From Heliobacteriaceae bacterium (GTDB lineage: Bacteria > Bacillota > Desulfitobacteriia > Heliobacteriales > Heliobacteriaceae), in NCBI GenBank assembly GCA_028707535.1, contig JAQWAU010000012.1, forward strand, positions 1 through 46,181: a stretch of DNA of 46,181 nt, read 5' to 3'. The translations under genes were made by a program, and so were the position numbers. Below are positions 28,434 through 38,271 of the stretch, piece after piece. The notes under the pieces were generated by a model. That model was not told the origin of the DNA. It worked only from the letters and a program-made list of their open reading frames with translations, and made no database searches. The first letter of the stretch is position 1. Every line of letters begins with the position of its first letter.

Positions 28434-29297
28434 CTATTCGGCCAGAAATGCCTTTTCCAAAGACCGTCGTTCGGCTAAACCGATCATTTCGTTAAACTCA
28501 GGGAAAGTGACCATTTTCTCCAGGCAATTGGCGGTAGTATCGTCCTTTTTCAGCTGCGCCAATAGTGCCTGCATGGCTTTGGTGGCCGCAAAAAGTAACG
28601 ATACCGGATAAATGACTAGTTTATAGCCGATTTCCGCCAGTTCCTGAGCGGTGAGCAAAGGCGTCTTCCCCTTTTCCACCATATTGGCTAAACACGGTTT
28701 TTTAACTGCCCCCGCCACCATTTTCATCTCTTCCACTGATTGCGGGGCCTCGAAAAAGATCACATCCGCCCCCGCTTCTACGTAAGCTTGCGCCCGCCTT
28801 AAGGCATCCTCAAAACCGGTAACCGCCCGGGCATCCGTCCGGGCAATAATTACAAAATCCGGTGAGCACCGGGCATGGGTAGCCGCTTTAATCTTGGCCA
28901 CCATTTCCCCCTGGGAAATTAATTGCTTACCTTCCATATGGCCACAGCGTTTCGGAAATACCTGATCTTCCAGTTGAATCCCGGCAATCCCCGCCTGGTC
29001 ATACTCCCGAACGACCCGCATGACATTCAAGACCCCACCGTACCCGGTGTCCCCGTCGGCAATAAACGGAATGGTTACGGCGGCCGCCATATTTTTAGCC
29101 AAAGTGGCCATTTCGGTCATCGACATCAAGCCGATGTCCGGTTGTCCCAAGGCACTGGCCGAAGCCCCGTATCCGGTCATATAGACCACCGGAAATCCCG
29201 CCATCTCCACTAAACGGGCCGACCAAGCATCATAAGCCCCCGGCGCCCGGATAATACCCGGTTGGTTTAATAATTCCCGCAGTCTCTTCGCTTGCAT
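28434..29297 (-). CDS. Isocitrate lyase / PEP mutase family enzyme (methylisocitrate or dimethylmalate lyase-like)
   Basis: A 287-aa TIM-barrel enzyme. Motifs: PGAYDAWSARLVEMAGFPVVYMTGYGASAS, the Mg site IADGDTGYG, GIQLEDQVFPKRCGH with the catalytic loop cysteine (KRCGH, lyase branch rather than phosphonate mutase), and VIIARTDAR, DVIFFEAPQS. The family cleaves C-C bonds of 2-methylisocitrate, isocitrate, dimethylmalate or oxaloacetate. No prpC/prpD or citrate synthase lies nearby, so the methylcitrate cycle is not supported by context. ATG 29297 with AGGGGAG. It follows the secreted-protein gene by 35 nt, likely one transcript. Confidence 0.88.
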   Translation of the reverse strand: MQAKRLRELLNQPGIIRAPGAYDAWSARLVEMAGFPVVYMTGYGASASALGQPDIGLMSMTEMATLAKNMAAAVTIPFIADGDTGYGGVLNVMRVVREYDQAGIAGIQLEDQVFPKRCGHMEGKQLISQGEMVAKIKAATHARCSPDFVIIARTDARAVTGFEDALRRAQAYVEAGADVIFFEAPQSVEEMKMVAGAVKKPCLANMVEKGKTPLLTAQELAEIGYKLVIYPVSLLFAATKAMQALLAQLKKDDTTANCLEKMVTFPEFNEMIGLAERRSLEKAFLAE

Positions 29298-29332
29298 GGC
29301 TCCCCTCTCTTTCCGAATTTTCTGTTTTAATT

Positions 29333-30751
29333 TTACCGCACATCCCCGGTAGCCGGCAAGGCAGGCATTAACATAATCTTAAAAGGGCCATAGCCGTTTG
29401 GGGGCAAAGCCAACTTGAGCACATGGGTCTTTTCCCCTTCTCCCGGCAATACATAAGCCACCCGCCCGGCACCCAAAGGGCCGAGTTGCGAAAAATCGGC
29501 ATAGTATTCCCGGTAGGCGGGATCCGCGATCCTTAAGGTCCGCAAATTCTCCGGCGCTTCATCCAGCATGACGGTCAAGAACTGATTATACATATCCGGA
29601 AACGGCTTGATCAACACCCCCGGCAAAGGCACCGCCCCTTGCACCGCGATTGCCACCGGGCCTTTAAGGTGGAGCACAAACTCCCAATCCGCCCCGTAAG
29701 AGCCGTTATTACCGGCCGGCATAGCTACCGGGCAGCCGTTTTCCAGCCGGCCGCAGGGATCAATTCCCTCCCGGAAAAAGTCGTTGACAAACATGTCCGG
29801 TGCATAATAGGGCCGCTCCGGATCGGTAGCCTGGGCCTTAAGCGGCACTGCCACCGTAATCGTTCGGCAACCGTCAATCCGGCTATCATAATCAAAGGTC
29901 CGGCTCCGGGTAACCCCGGTGAACAGACCCCGCATATGGTAAGGGTCGTGATTGTCCCGGCCGAGCACCCCGGAAAAGCAGTCGGTAGCCCCATAAAAAG
30001 CGGCCAAATCGGCATCATCCCGGGAAATAAAACTCCTGATGCCAATCTGTTCATCCGGGGCCAAAACCGCCGTAGTAATCAGCTCACCGGTGGCATGGTC
30101 CCGAAACAAGAAATCACCCATCCCGATTGCCCAGCTTCGGGGCCCCACGGCATCGTAAAACCAGGTCTTGCCCCCTGGGGCGATCGTGGCCCACAACTGC
30201 TCCCGGCCCCCGGGGTTCCCGGCAAAAAACCCGGCCAGCACGGCATTACCCAATTGGGAACCGAAATACACCGGCTCCCTATCCCCCCCCGGTTGGGGCG
30301 GCGCCAGGTCGTCAGGATGAATCACTCTACCGGTTACGTTACGGTTAACCCCGTTAGCCAACCGGGTATAGCATACATCCAGGGTCCGGTTGGTGTTATT
30401 GACGAAAACCACCCCGATATTTGCGGAAATATTCCGGTAAGGTTCGGCCTGATAGTCAATCAACAGGTTGAAATGGCAATATAAAACCCGGACAATGCCC
30501 CCGGGAGAAACCACATTATCAACCCGGGCAAGGATACCGGGCTCAGTCGGCATTTCCGGCAGGTTGCTGAAAAACAAGTTTTTTTCCCGGTCAACCGTTA
30601 GGACAGTCCCGGCACTCAAAGACCCGGCGCCGGCGAAAACTTCCGCCGGTACCAGGTCACCCGGTTGCCGGGTGTTTGCCCCGGCCACACTTGGTTCCCA
30701 CCAAGCCACCAACAATGTTATGACCAGGAATAACCTGGGGATCCAACGCAT
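29333..30751 (-). CDS. Secreted protein of unknown function, 472 aa
   Basis: I do not recognise this protein. ATG 30751, with GTGAGG just upstream, opens a classic signal peptide: basic MRWIPR, hydrophobic LFLVITLLVAWW, cleavage near SVAGA. The mature part (about 445 aa) appears mostly beta-strand, with repeated hydrophobic-polar alternation, NNTNRTLDV, several cysteines (about six), and no catalytic motif, SLH or anchoring signal that I can see. Segments such as NIGVVFVNNTNRTLDVCYTR and WEFVLHLKGPVAIAVQG suggest beta-sandwich domains. It has its own extended -10 promoter and is likely cotranscribed with the lyase gene. An extracellular structural or binding role is a guess. Confidence 0.75.
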   Translation of the reverse strand: MRWIPRLFLVITLLVAWWEPSVAGANTRQPGDLVPAEVFAGAGSLSAGTVLTVDREKNLFFSNLPEMPTEPGILARVDNVVSPGGIVRVLYCHFNLLIDYQAEPYRNISANIGVVFVNNTNRTLDVCYTRLANGVNRNVTGRVIHPDDLAPPQPGGDREPVYFGSQLGNAVLAGFFAGNPGGREQLWATIAPGGKTWFYDAVGPRSWAIGMGDFLFRDHATGELITTAVLAPDEQIGIRSFISRDDADLAAFYGATDCFSGVLGRDNHDPYHMRGLFTGVTRSRTFDYDSRIDGCRTITVAVPLKAQATDPERPYYAPDMFVNDFFREGIDPCGRLENGCPVAMPAGNNGSYGADWEFVLHLKGPVAIAVQGAVPLPGVLIKPFPDMYNQFLTVMLDEAPENLRTLRIADPAYREYYADFSQLGPLGAGRVAYVLPGEGEKTHVLKLALPPNGYGPFKIMLMPALPATGDVR

Positions 30752-30810
30752 ACCCTCACCACACCCGCAATTTTTGGGCCTAATTACCTGTTTGGCAACC
30801 GGCCAGTCAT

Positions 30811-30839
30811 ATGGTAGCAGACCACCCAAGGAATGTAAA
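30811..30839 (-). promoter_or_regulatory. Predicted promoter of the secreted-protein gene
   Basis: TTTACA (30834-30839), 17-bp spacer, TACCAT (30811-30816) with TGC in front (extended -10). It predicts a ~55-nt leader. Confidence 0.5.
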
Positions 30840-30933
30840 CCGGATTATTTTTTTGATTGGCAGAAACTGAAAGGACTTCTTCTAGTCAAGCGCGAAAATA
30901 AACCTAAAAAAGTGCCTAGGAATGGTGAGTAAT

Positions 30934-32007
30934 ATGCGGGAAACCAAAGTTTCGCCACATTACCGGAGGGGGGAAATCCTAGCCACAAATATCTTCACCA
31001 AAGACGGCCGGTTGTTGGTCCCGGAGGGAACCGTCTTAACCCCCGTTATTTACCAGGACATTATCAATTGGGAAGCGATCGGCATCATTGCCGCTCCCAA
31101 ATCCCCTGTCCACGGCTTAAAAAAGGAAAAACCGGAACAAATCCTGTTTAGGCGATCCCTGGAAACCGTCCGGAATGTCTTTATCGCCTTTCGCCATGGT
31201 CAGGGATTTCAAGAGGAATGCATCCGGGAAACCACTACCGACATCGTATCCGCCGTTACTGAAGACGAACAAGTCAGCTTGCGTCTTTCCCGGCTGTGGG
31301 ACTCCGATGACTATACTTTACACCACTCCGTGGATGTATCGCTTTTAAGCACAATGATCGGCTTAAACCTGGGGTTGACCCGCAAGGAGCTCGAAAGCCT
31401 CGCCACCGGAGCAATCCTGCACGACATCGGCAAAATCTTCGTTCCCAATGAACTGCTCAACAAAAAAGGCCGGCTAACCGACCCGGAGTTTGCAATAATC
31501 AAAAACCACACCAAGGATGGTGTGGCTGCTTTACAACAAAGCGGGACCCGCCTACCGACTGAACAGTTGCTCTGCATCCTGCAACACCACGAAAAATGTG
31601 ATGGTACCGGGTATCCCCAAGGGTTAAAATATGCTAAAATTCATCTTTTCGCCCGCATTATCGCCGTAGCGGACATTTATTCGGCGCTCACCACCAACCG
31701 GGCTTACCGCCGGCGGCTTGACCACTACCAAGCCGTAGATATCCTCTGGATCCAATCAAAAACCGGCCTCGACAAACACATCGTCCATGTATTTATGGAA
31801 CGCCTGCGGGCAATGATGCTGAATACTTGGGTGCGGTTATCCACCGGTGAAGAGGGTTATGTCGTCCAATTCCACGAAGAGGCCCCCTTACGCCCCACAG
31901 TTATGCTTACCCATAACTACCAAGGACAAGTAATTGTCAGTCCCTATCTGGTCGATCTGCGGGAAAAACCCCCTATATTTATTGAACAAGTGTTGGAATC
32001 GCTTTGA
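30934..32007 (+). CDS. HD-GYP domain protein, probable cyclic-di-GMP phosphodiesterase
   Basis: A 357-aa cytoplasmic protein. Residues ~1-110 form an unassigned N-terminal region (GRLLVPEGTVLTPVIYQDI resembles the opening of many HD-GYP proteins). The HD-GYP domain has HHSVDVSLLS, the metal pair AILHDIGKIFVP, NHTKDGV, the HHEKCDGTGYPQGL signature, and IIAVADIYSALTTNRAYR. HHExxDGxGYP and the following residues are intact, so hydrolysis of cyclic di-GMP is likely. No receiver or membrane part. The start may be ATG 30934 (GGTGAG four nt upstream) or ATG 30922. The next gene overlaps its stop by 4 nt. Confidence 0.9.
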   Translation: MRETKVSPHYRRGEILATNIFTKDGRLLVPEGTVLTPVIYQDIINWEAIGIIAAPKSPVHGLKKEKPEQILFRRSLETVRNVFIAFRHGQGFQEECIRETTTDIVSAVTEDEQVSLRLSRLWDSDDYTLHHSVDVSLLSTMIGLNLGLTRKELESLATGAILHDIGKIFVPNELLNKKGRLTDPEFAIIKNHTKDGVAALQQSGTRLPTEQLLCILQHHEKCDGTGYPQGLKYAKIHLFARIIAVADIYSALTTNRAYRRRLDHYQAVDILWIQSKTGLDKHIVHVFMERLRAMMLNTWVRLSTGEEGYVVQFHEEAPLRPTVMLTHNYQGQVIVSPYLVDLREKPPIFIEQVLESL

Positions 32008-32717
32008 AAGGTGGCCCGGAAACCATCGTCCAACAACGCCTTTGGGAAATCGACCTGTTACGGGGTTTGGCCATTGTTTTGATGGTCATTTTTCACCTGG
32101 GTTATGACCTGGCCGAATTTTTCCACCAACCGGTCACCTGGCAAACCGGTTGGCTCTATGCTACCGGCAAAATCGCGGCCATCATGTTTGTGTTCCTTGC
32201 CGGCCTCAGCTCAACTTTCAGCCGGAGCAACGGCAAACGGGGCCTCAAACTGCTGGTGCTGGCCCTGGTAATCACCTTGGTCACTTCCCTGGCCTTACCA
32301 GGCAGCAACATCATCTTTGGGGTGCTCCACTGCCTGGGGACCAGCATGATTGTTTACCTTTTGCTGCAAAAACAGCATCCCTTGCTGCTGGGATTAGGTG
32401 GTTTGGCCGTGATCATCACCGGACAGTACCTGCCGGCTTATCCGGTGACCGGGGACTGGCTGCTCCCCTTCGGCTTGCGGCCGGCTAACTTTTATGCCGC
32501 CGACTATTTTCCTTTGTTTCCGTGGTTTGGCGTATTTCTTACCGGTGCCGCGGCGGGAAAACTCTTCTACCCGGCCCGGCACAGTTTGATCAATTTTCCG
32601 CTCCCGGACAACCCCTTGAACCTGCTCGGCCGGCACTCCCTTTTGATTTATCTCGTCCACCAGCCCCTCCTGCTGGCCGGACTATCCCTCGGCCGAACTA
32701 CATTACTGCCGCCATAA
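32004..32717 (+). CDS. DUF1624 / heparan-alpha-glucosaminide N-acetyltransferase-like membrane protein
   Basis: A 237-aa protein with about seven membrane helices. The first helix region carries the family opening EIDLLRGLAIVLMVIFHLGYDL, where the DxxRG and H residues are conserved; later LHCLGTSMIVYLLL and NLLGRHSLLIYLVHQPLL match the acyltransferase family. These proteins move acyl groups across the membrane onto glycans; the substrate here is unknown. The only usable start is TTG 32004, overlapping the HD-GYP stop (TTGA), hence translational coupling. Its 3' end overlaps argF convergently by 20 bp. Confidence 0.82.
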   Translation: MKGGPETIVQQRLWEIDLLRGLAIVLMVIFHLGYDLAEFFHQPVTWQTGWLYATGKIAAIMFVFLAGLSSTFSRSNGKRGLKLLVLALVITLVTSLALPGSNIIFGVLHCLGTSMIVYLLLQKQHPLLLGLGGLAVIITGQYLPAYPVTGDWLLPFGLRPANFYAADYFPLFPWFGVFLTGAAAGKLFYPARHSLINFPLPDNPLNLLGRHSLLIYLVHQPLLLAGLSLGRTTLLPP

Positions 32718-33669
32718 TCGCTTTTTGGACGTGCAGACGGTTTTCCGCCTCATCGAATACCACCGCCTGCGGGCTTTCGAGCACCTCGGCGGTGATTTCC
32801 TCGTCCCGGTGAGCCGGTAAGCAATGCAAAATAATTGCCTCCGGCCGGGCCAGCCCTACCAGCTCCCGATTAAGCTGAAAACCTTGGAAAGCCTTGGCCC
32901 GTACCGCCGCCTCACCTTCCTGGCCCATCGAAGCCCAAACATCTGTGTAAAGCACATCCGCCCCGGTTGCCGCCCTTTGCGGATCGGATAATAAGGTAAT
33001 TGTGCCGCCATTCTCCCGGGCATCAGCCATCGCCAGCCGGACAATTTCCGGGTCAGGCCGGTAGGCGTCCGGTGTACAGATAACGACCCGCATCCCGGCC
33101 TTAGCGCCACCCAGCATTAACTCGTGAGCCATGTTATTGCCATCCCCGATATAGGTTAACTGCAACCCATCGGTTTGGCCTTTATGCTCAATGACCGTCA
33201 AAAGGTCGGCCAGTACCTGGCAAGGGTGTAAAAGGTCCGTTAAACCGTTGATTACCGGAATCGAGGCGTACCGGGCAAGTTCAACCACATCGCTATGGGC
33301 AAAAGTCCGGATCATGATGCCATCCAAATACCGGGACAACACGCGGGCCATATCTTTTATAGGCTCCCCCCGGCCTAGTTGAATATCGGCAGCACTTAAG
33401 AATAAAGCCTGGCCGCCAAGCTGGTACATGCCCACTTCAAACGAAACCCGCGTCCGGGTGGAAGCCTTGGTAAAAATCATGCCTAATGACTTGCCGGCCA
33501 GAACAGGGTAGGGGTTTCCCGCCTTTTGCCCGGCTTTTAATTCTTTCGCCAGGTTCAGCAAATACCATATTTCCGCCCGGGTAAAGTCGTGCAAAGACAG
33601 AAAATCCCTACCCCGCAACCGGTCATCCAGCCCGGTGAACTTCCATTCTTCCTTCTCAGCTTCCTTCAC
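32698..33669 (-). CDS. argF: Ornithine carbamoyltransferase
   Basis: Makes citrulline from ornithine and carbamoyl phosphate. 323 aa, usual length. Carbamoyl phosphate residues are in [12 protein letters not shown] and [11 protein letters not shown]; ornithine-site residues lie in DGNNMAHE and [11 protein letters not shown], and [11 protein letters not shown] holds the catalytic cysteine. I choose GTG 33669, behind AGGAGTTTAACC, overlapping carB by 14 nt; a longer in-frame extension has no ribosome site. Last gene of the arg operon. No terminator is seen before the convergent membrane-protein gene. Confidence 0.97.
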   Translation of the reverse strand: MKEAEKEEWKFTGLDDRLRGRDFLSLHDFTRAEIWYLLNLAKELKAGQKAGNPYPVLAGKSLGMIFTKASTRTRVSFEVGMYQLGGQALFLSAADIQLGRGEPIKDMARVLSRYLDGIMIRTFAHSDVVELARYASIPVINGLTDLLHPCQVLADLLTVIEHKGQTDGLQLTYIGDGNNMAHELMLGGAKAGMRVVICTPDAYRPDPEIVRLAMADARENGGTITLLSDPQRAATGADVLYTDVWASMGQEGEAAVRAKAFQGFQLNRELVGLARPEAIILHCLPAHRDEEITAEVLESPQAVVFDEAENRLHVQKAIMAAVM

Positions 33670-36600
33670 GGTTAAACTCCTTTCTGATTCCGGCCACAGC
33701 CTGCCGCCAAGCGGCCGCATTGCTCGCCTGATAATCCCCGATTGCCAGACACGCCGGCAATTTGCCTTCCTTGATCAGCCTGATTGCCGCCAACATTGCC
33801 CCGGCCGTATCCAGGGAAGTCAGGCAAGGCACCCGGTATTCGGAAGCTGCCCGGCGGATCCGGAATCCCGGCCGGCCGGCTGTCTTGCCCCGGGTCGGTG
33901 TATTGATCACCAGTTGGATCTGATTGTCTTTAATCCGGTCCAAAACAGGCTGTACGGACGTGATATCGACCGCCACCACCGGGATCCCGGCATTTTTCAG
34001 GACGCAAGCCGTATGGGTGGTAGCCAGGAGTTTAAAGCCCAACGCCACATAACCCCGGGCCAGTCCGACAATCTCGGTTTTGTCCCGCTCGGCTACCGCC
34101 AGGAGCACAGTGCCCCCGGTGGGAATCTTAATCCCCGCGGCGGTCAAGGCCTTATACAAGGCTGCCGCCAGTTGAAAATCGACCCCCATCACCTCACCGG
34201 TTGACTTCATTTCCGGGCCGAGGGAAACATCCACATCCGTTAATTTTTCAAAAGAAAATACCGGCGCTTTGACAATCACGTAAGCTGTCTCCGGCCACAG
34301 GCCACAGGGATAGCCCAGTTCCCGCAAGGTTTTCCCCAACATCACCTGGACCGCCACTTTTACCAAGGGCACTCCCGTAACCTTGGACATAATCGGTACC
34401 GTCCGGGAAGCCCGGGGGTTAACCTCTAAAACATAAACCTTACCTTTATACACCACATATTGAATGTTCAAAAGACCGACGATCCCAAGCGCCCGGCTAA
34501 TCCGCAGCGTATAGTCGACAACCAGGGCCTGCTCGGCGGCAGTTAACGTCTGGGGCGGGTATACCGCCAGGGAGTCGCCGGAATGGACCCCGGCCCGCTC
34601 GATATGCTCCATAATCCCGGGAATAATGGTATCCTGCCCGTCACAGACGGCATCAACCTCCACCTCTTTGCCCGGGATGTATTTATCCACCAAAATGGGG
34701 TGTTTAGGGCTGACCCGAACGGCGGTCACCATATAGGTTCCCAGGTCGGCCAGGTTTTCCACCACTTCCATTGCCCGCCCGCCCAGCACGTAACTGGGCC
34801 GCACCAAGACCGGAAACCCCAACTCCCGGGCAATGGTCTTGGCTTCTTCGGCACTAGTTGCGGTGCGGCCTTCCGACTGGGGGATGCCCAAACGTCTAAG
34901 CAAAGCTTCGAACTTCTTGCGGTCTTCCGCCCGGTCAATCCCTTCCACCGGAGTGCCCAGAATCCGTACCCCGTGTTCTTTAAGGCCGGCCGCCAGGTTG
35001 ATTGCCGTTTGCCCCCCAAACTGGACGACCACCCCGTCCGGTTTTTCTTTGTCGACGATGTTTAGCACATCTTCCAAAGCCAAAGGTTCAAAAAAAAGTT
35101 TATCTGAGGTATCAAAATCCGTAGAAACGGTTTCCGGGTTATTATTGATAATCAGTGACTCCACCCCGGCATCCCGCAAAGCCCAGGCCGCATGAACGGA
35201 ACAGTAATCAAACTCGATTCCCTGGCCGATCCGGATCGGCCCGGCCCCCAGTACAACCGCCTTCGGCCCGGGGGTTGCCCTAACCTCATCTTCCTGCTCA
35301 TAGGTCGAATAATAATAAGGGGTCAGGGCCTCAAACTCGGCGGCACAGGTATCAACCATCTTGTAGACCGGCAAAATACCGGCCTTGAGGCGGATATCCC
35401 GGACCACTTGCGTGGAAACCCCCGCCAGTTTGGCGATCTGATAATCGGAAAACCCGCGTACTTTCGCCTCCCGCAGGACCACCGGGTCCACCGGCCAGGT
35501 AGTCAGCTTCGCCTCGTATTCCACCAAATCTTTAATTTTCGCCAGAAACCAGGGATCAATCTTGGCATCCTGGTAAATTTCCCGTACCGTCCAGTGCCGC
35601 CGGAAAGCCTCCGCGACGGCGAAAAGGCGTTCATCATCCGCCCGCGCCAGTTTATCCGCCAGCTCCATATCCGTCCAGGTAGCCGCTCCCGGGTAACGGA
35701 GGCCGTAAACCCCGGTCTCCAAGGAACGCACCGCTTTTTGCAAAGCCCCCTCGAAAGTCCGGTCAATGGCCATCACTTCCCCGGTGGCCTTCATTTGGGT
35801 ACCCAAATGCCGGTCGGCGGTGACAAATTTATCGAAAGGCCAGCGGGGAATTTTTAGGACACAGTAATCCAAGGCCGGCTCAAAACAAGCGGTGGTCTTG
35901 CCGGTTACCGGGTTTTTAATCTCGTCCAGGGTCAGGCCGATCGCAATTTTAGCCGCCATTTTGGCGATTGGATAACCAGTCGCTTTGGAAGCCAGGGCTG
36001 ATGACCGGCTGACCCGCGGGTTAACTTCGATGACAACGTAATTGTCACTGGCCGGATCCAAGGCAAACTGGATATTACATCCGCCTTCCACCTGCAAGGC
36101 TTTAATGATCCGGATCGCCGCCCCGCGCAGCATTTGGTTCTCTTTGGCGGTCAAAGTCTGGGTGGGAGCAATCACCATGGAATCCCCGGTATGTATCCCG
36201 ACCGGGTCCAGGTTTTCCAGGTTGCAGATGGTGATACAGTTGTCCGCTGCATCCCGCATCACTTCATACTCGATCTCTTTCCACCCGGCCACACTTTGTT
36301 CCAATAAGGCCTGGCCGATCATGGACTTTTTCAGTCCCAGGTCACCGATGGCCAGTAATTCCGGCTCATTATGGGCAATACCGCTTCCCGTCCCCCCCAA
36401 GGTATAGGCGGGGCGAATAATCAGGGGGTAGCCGGCCTCACGGGCAAAAGCCAAGGCTTGTTCCAGGGTAGATACAATCCGGGAACAAGGGATCGGCTCC
36501 CCAATCATTTCCATGGTCAGTTTAAATTGTTCCCGGTCCTCTGCCCGCATGATCGTTTCCAAGGAGGTCCCCAATAAGCGGACCCCGTATTCGGCCAAGA

Positions 36601-36919
36601 CACCGGCTTGGGCCAGGGCAACTGCCAGGTTCAGGCCAACTTGCCCCCCTAATGTGGGCAAGAGTCCCTGGGGACGCTCCTGAGCGATAATCCGGGTCAA
36701 GGTGGGCACATCCAATGGCTCAATATATACCTGATCAGCGGTATTGGCATCGGTCATAATCGTGGCCGGATTGGAATTAACCAGCACCACCGCCAGTCCT
36801 TCTTCTTTTAAAGCCTTGCAGGCCTGGGTGCCGGCATAGTCAAATTCCGCCGCCTGGCCAATGATAATCGGTCCTGAGCCAATAACGAGTACTTTATGCA
36901 AATCCGGTGCTTTCGGCAA
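33656..36919 (-). CDS. carB: Carbamoyl phosphate synthase, large subunit
   Basis: Uses ammonia from the small subunit, bicarbonate and two ATP to make carbamoyl phosphate. 1087 aa from TTG 36919, close to the usual ~1070. Layout: first ATP-grasp half opening [26 protein letters not shown], a helical oligomerisation part, second half opening [25 protein letters not shown], then a C-terminal MGS allosteric domain ([22 protein letters not shown]). The frame is open back to a TTG at 37036, but the conserved start and ribosome site favour 36919. The small subunit carA, normally just upstream, is missing here; the 100-nt spacer to argD holds unusual structure. Confidence 0.96.
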   Translation of the reverse strand: MPKAPDLHKVLVIGSGPIIIGQAAEFDYAGTQACKALKEEGLAVVLVNSNPATIMTDANTADQVYIEPLDVPTLTRIIAQERPQGLLPTLGGQVGLNLAVALAQAGVLAEYGVRLLGTSLETIMRAEDREQFKLTMEMIGEPIPCSRIVSTLEQALAFAREAGYPLIIRPAYTLGGTGSGIAHNEPELLAIGDLGLKKSMIGQALLEQSVAGWKEIEYEVMRDAADNCITICNLENLDPVGIHTGDSMVIAPTQTLTAKENQMLRGAAIRIIKALQVEGGCNIQFALDPASDNYVVIEVNPRVSRSSALASKATGYPIAKMAAKIAIGLTLDEIKNPVTGKTTACFEPALDYCVLKIPRWPFDKFVTADRHLGTQMKATGEVMAIDRTFEGALQKAVRSLETGVYGLRYPGAATWTDMELADKLARADDERLFAVAEAFRRHWTVREIYQDAKIDPWFLAKIKDLVEYEAKLTTWPVDPVVLREAKVRGFSDYQIAKLAGVSTQVVRDIRLKAGILPVYKMVDTCAAEFEALTPYYYSTYEQEDEVRATPGPKAVVLGAGPIRIGQGIEFDYCSVHAAWALRDAGVESLIINNNPETVSTDFDTSDKLFFEPLALEDVLNIVDKEKPDGVVVQFGGQTAINLAAGLKEHGVRILGTPVEGIDRAEDRKKFEALLRRLGIPQSEGRTATSAEEAKTIARELGFPVLVRPSYVLGGRAMEVVENLADLGTYMVTAVRVSPKHPILVDKYIPGKEVEVDAVCDGQDTIIPGIMEHIERAGVHSGDSLAVYPPQTLTAAEQALVVDYTLRISRALGIVGLLNIQYVVYKGKVYVLEVNPRASRTVPIMSKVTGVPLVKVAVQVMLGKTLRELGYPCGLWPETAYVIVKAPVFSFEKLTDVDVSLGPEMKSTGEVMGVDFQLAAALYKALTAAGIKIPTGGTVLLAVAERDKTEIVGLARGYVALGFKLLATTHTACVLKNAGIPVVAVDITSVQPVLDRIKDNQIQLVINTPTRGKTAGRPGFRIRRAASEYRVPCLTSLDTAGAMLAAIRLIKEGKLPACLAIGDYQASNAAAWRQAVAGIRKEFNREGS

Positions 36920-37019
36920 GAGCGTACCTAGTTTCCTGTGCTTTGACAACCCCCAATGGAAGTAGAGGGCAAGCCTTTCTCCGGCCCGGAAACCAGGGGT
37001 TTCACCCCTTTCCTGTAAA
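36919..37019 (-). promoter_or_regulatory. Structured argD-carB leader with alternative pairings
   Basis: Segment 1 (37005-37013, GGAAAGGGG) pairs with segment 2 (36988-36999, CCCC-TGG-TTTCC). Segment 2 (36988-36997) can instead pair over 10 bp, with one G-U, with segment 3 (36927-36936, GGAAACTAGG), which contains the likely carB ribosome site 7 nt before its TTG. A 25-codon frame starts at GTG 37005 and stops at TAG 36928-36930 inside segment 3. The arrangement resembles a translational switch, but no ligand class is recognised. Confidence 0.4.
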
Positions 37020-38234
37020 TTACGTCCCGACGGCAACCCCCGTCAAAACGTCATCCAAGACCGCTACCGCCTGGTCCACATCTTCCCGGCTGATAATCAA
37101 AGGCGGCACAAAACGTAATACCTTGCCGGCCGTACAGTTGATAATCAGGCCTTTTTCTAAGCAAGCCGCTACTACCGGCGCCCCGTCGCGGTCTAATTCA
37201 CAAGCCAGCATTAAACCTAAGCCCCGCACCTGGGTAATCATTTGATGCTTGGCGGCCAACCGGCGCAAATGGCCGAGAAAATAAGCGCCAATCTCCTGAC
37301 AGCGGCCTAAGAGTCCGTTGTTCAACAACACATCCATTACCGCCAACCCGGCGGCAGTGACCAAAGGGTTACCCCCGAAAGTGGAGGCATGGTCCCCCGG
37401 CCCGAAGGCCGCCGCTACTTGATCGGTCGCCAGGAGGGCACCGATCGGCACCCCGCCGCCCAAGGCTTTGGCGAGGGTCATGATCTGCGGGGTAACCCCG
37501 TAGTGCTCATGAGCAAAAAGTTTACCGGTTCGTCCCAGCCCACACTGCACCTCATCAAAAATCAGCAGGAGATTCCGTTCCTGAGCCAGTTTCCCCAACC
37601 CGGTCCAAAACTCCGGCTCGGCGAAGTTGACGCCACCCTCACCTTGGACCGGCTCAATCATCACGGCACAGGTATGGGGGCCGATCGCGTTTTCCAAAGC
37701 CGTTAAGTCCCCGAAAGGAGCATAACGGAAACCTGGCGGCAATGGTTCCAAATCCTGCTGGTACTTGGTTTGGCCGGTGGCCGTAACGGTAGCCAAGGTC
37801 CGGCCATGAAAGGAATGTTCCATCGTCAAAATCTCGTATTTTTCCGGTCCCCAGGTCTTTTTCGCGTATTTGCGGGTTAACTTGATCGCCCCTTCATTCG
37901 CCTCCGCCCCGGAATTACAGAAAAACACCTTGTCCGCAAAAGAGTTTTCCACCAGGACTTGGGCCAGCTCTACCTGGGGAGCGATCCAATAAAGATTGGA
38001 AACATGTAAAAGTTTTTCCGCCTGGCCCTGGATCGCGGCCACCACTTTGGGGTGACAGTGACCCAAGGAATTCACCGCCAAACCCCCGAGAAAATCCAGA
38101 TATTCCCGGCCATTGGCATCCCAAACCCGGGCCCCTGCTCCCCGGACTAAAGCCATGGGCAGCCGGCCATAAGTATTCATGACCACCTTTTTTCCCAGGT
38201 CAACGATTTGCTTGTTGTCACCTAACTGACTCAC
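37020..38234 (-). CDS. argD: Acetylornithine aminotransferase
   Basis: A PLP-dependent class III aminotransferase making N-acetylornithine from the semialdehyde. 404 aa. Visible features are [47 protein letters not shown], the PLP-side Asp in [21 protein letters not shown], the Schiff-base lysine in [13 protein letters not shown] and the [10 protein letters not shown] loop. I choose GTG 38234, with GGGGGTTGAGG upstream; the frame opens back to 38372 but would overlap argB. Paralogues act in lysine or GABA metabolism; the arg context settles this one. Confidence 0.96.
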   Translation of the reverse strand: MSQLGDNKQIVDLGKKVVMNTYGRLPMALVRGAGARVWDANGREYLDFLGGLAVNSLGHCHPKVVAAIQGQAEKLLHVSNLYWIAPQVELAQVLVENSFADKVFFCNSGAEANEGAIKLTRKYAKKTWGPEKYEILTMEHSFHGRTLATVTATGQTKYQQDLEPLPPGFRYAPFGDLTALENAIGPHTCAVMIEPVQGEGGVNFAEPEFWTGLGKLAQERNLLLIFDEVQCGLGRTGKLFAHEHYGVTPQIMTLAKALGGGVPIGALLATDQVAAAFGPGDHASTFGGNPLVTAAGLAVMDVLLNNGLLGRCQEIGAYFLGHLRRLAAKHQMITQVRGLGLMLACELDRDGAPVVAACLEKGLIINCTAGKVLRFVPPLIISREDVDQAVAVLDDVLTGVAVGT

Positions 38235-38271
38235 TGCCTCAACCCCCAATCCGTAAAAATCACGGTGGCTT

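Noticed and set aside
29639-30484. A 281-codon plus-strand frame opposite the secreted-protein gene
   Set aside because: The minus frame has a signal peptide, ribosome site and promoter; the plus translation is Pro/His/Arg-rich without domains.
36920-37019. Degraded carA remnant in the argD-carB spacer
   Set aside because: None of the three minus-strand translations resembles CarA; the segment looks structured rather than decayed.
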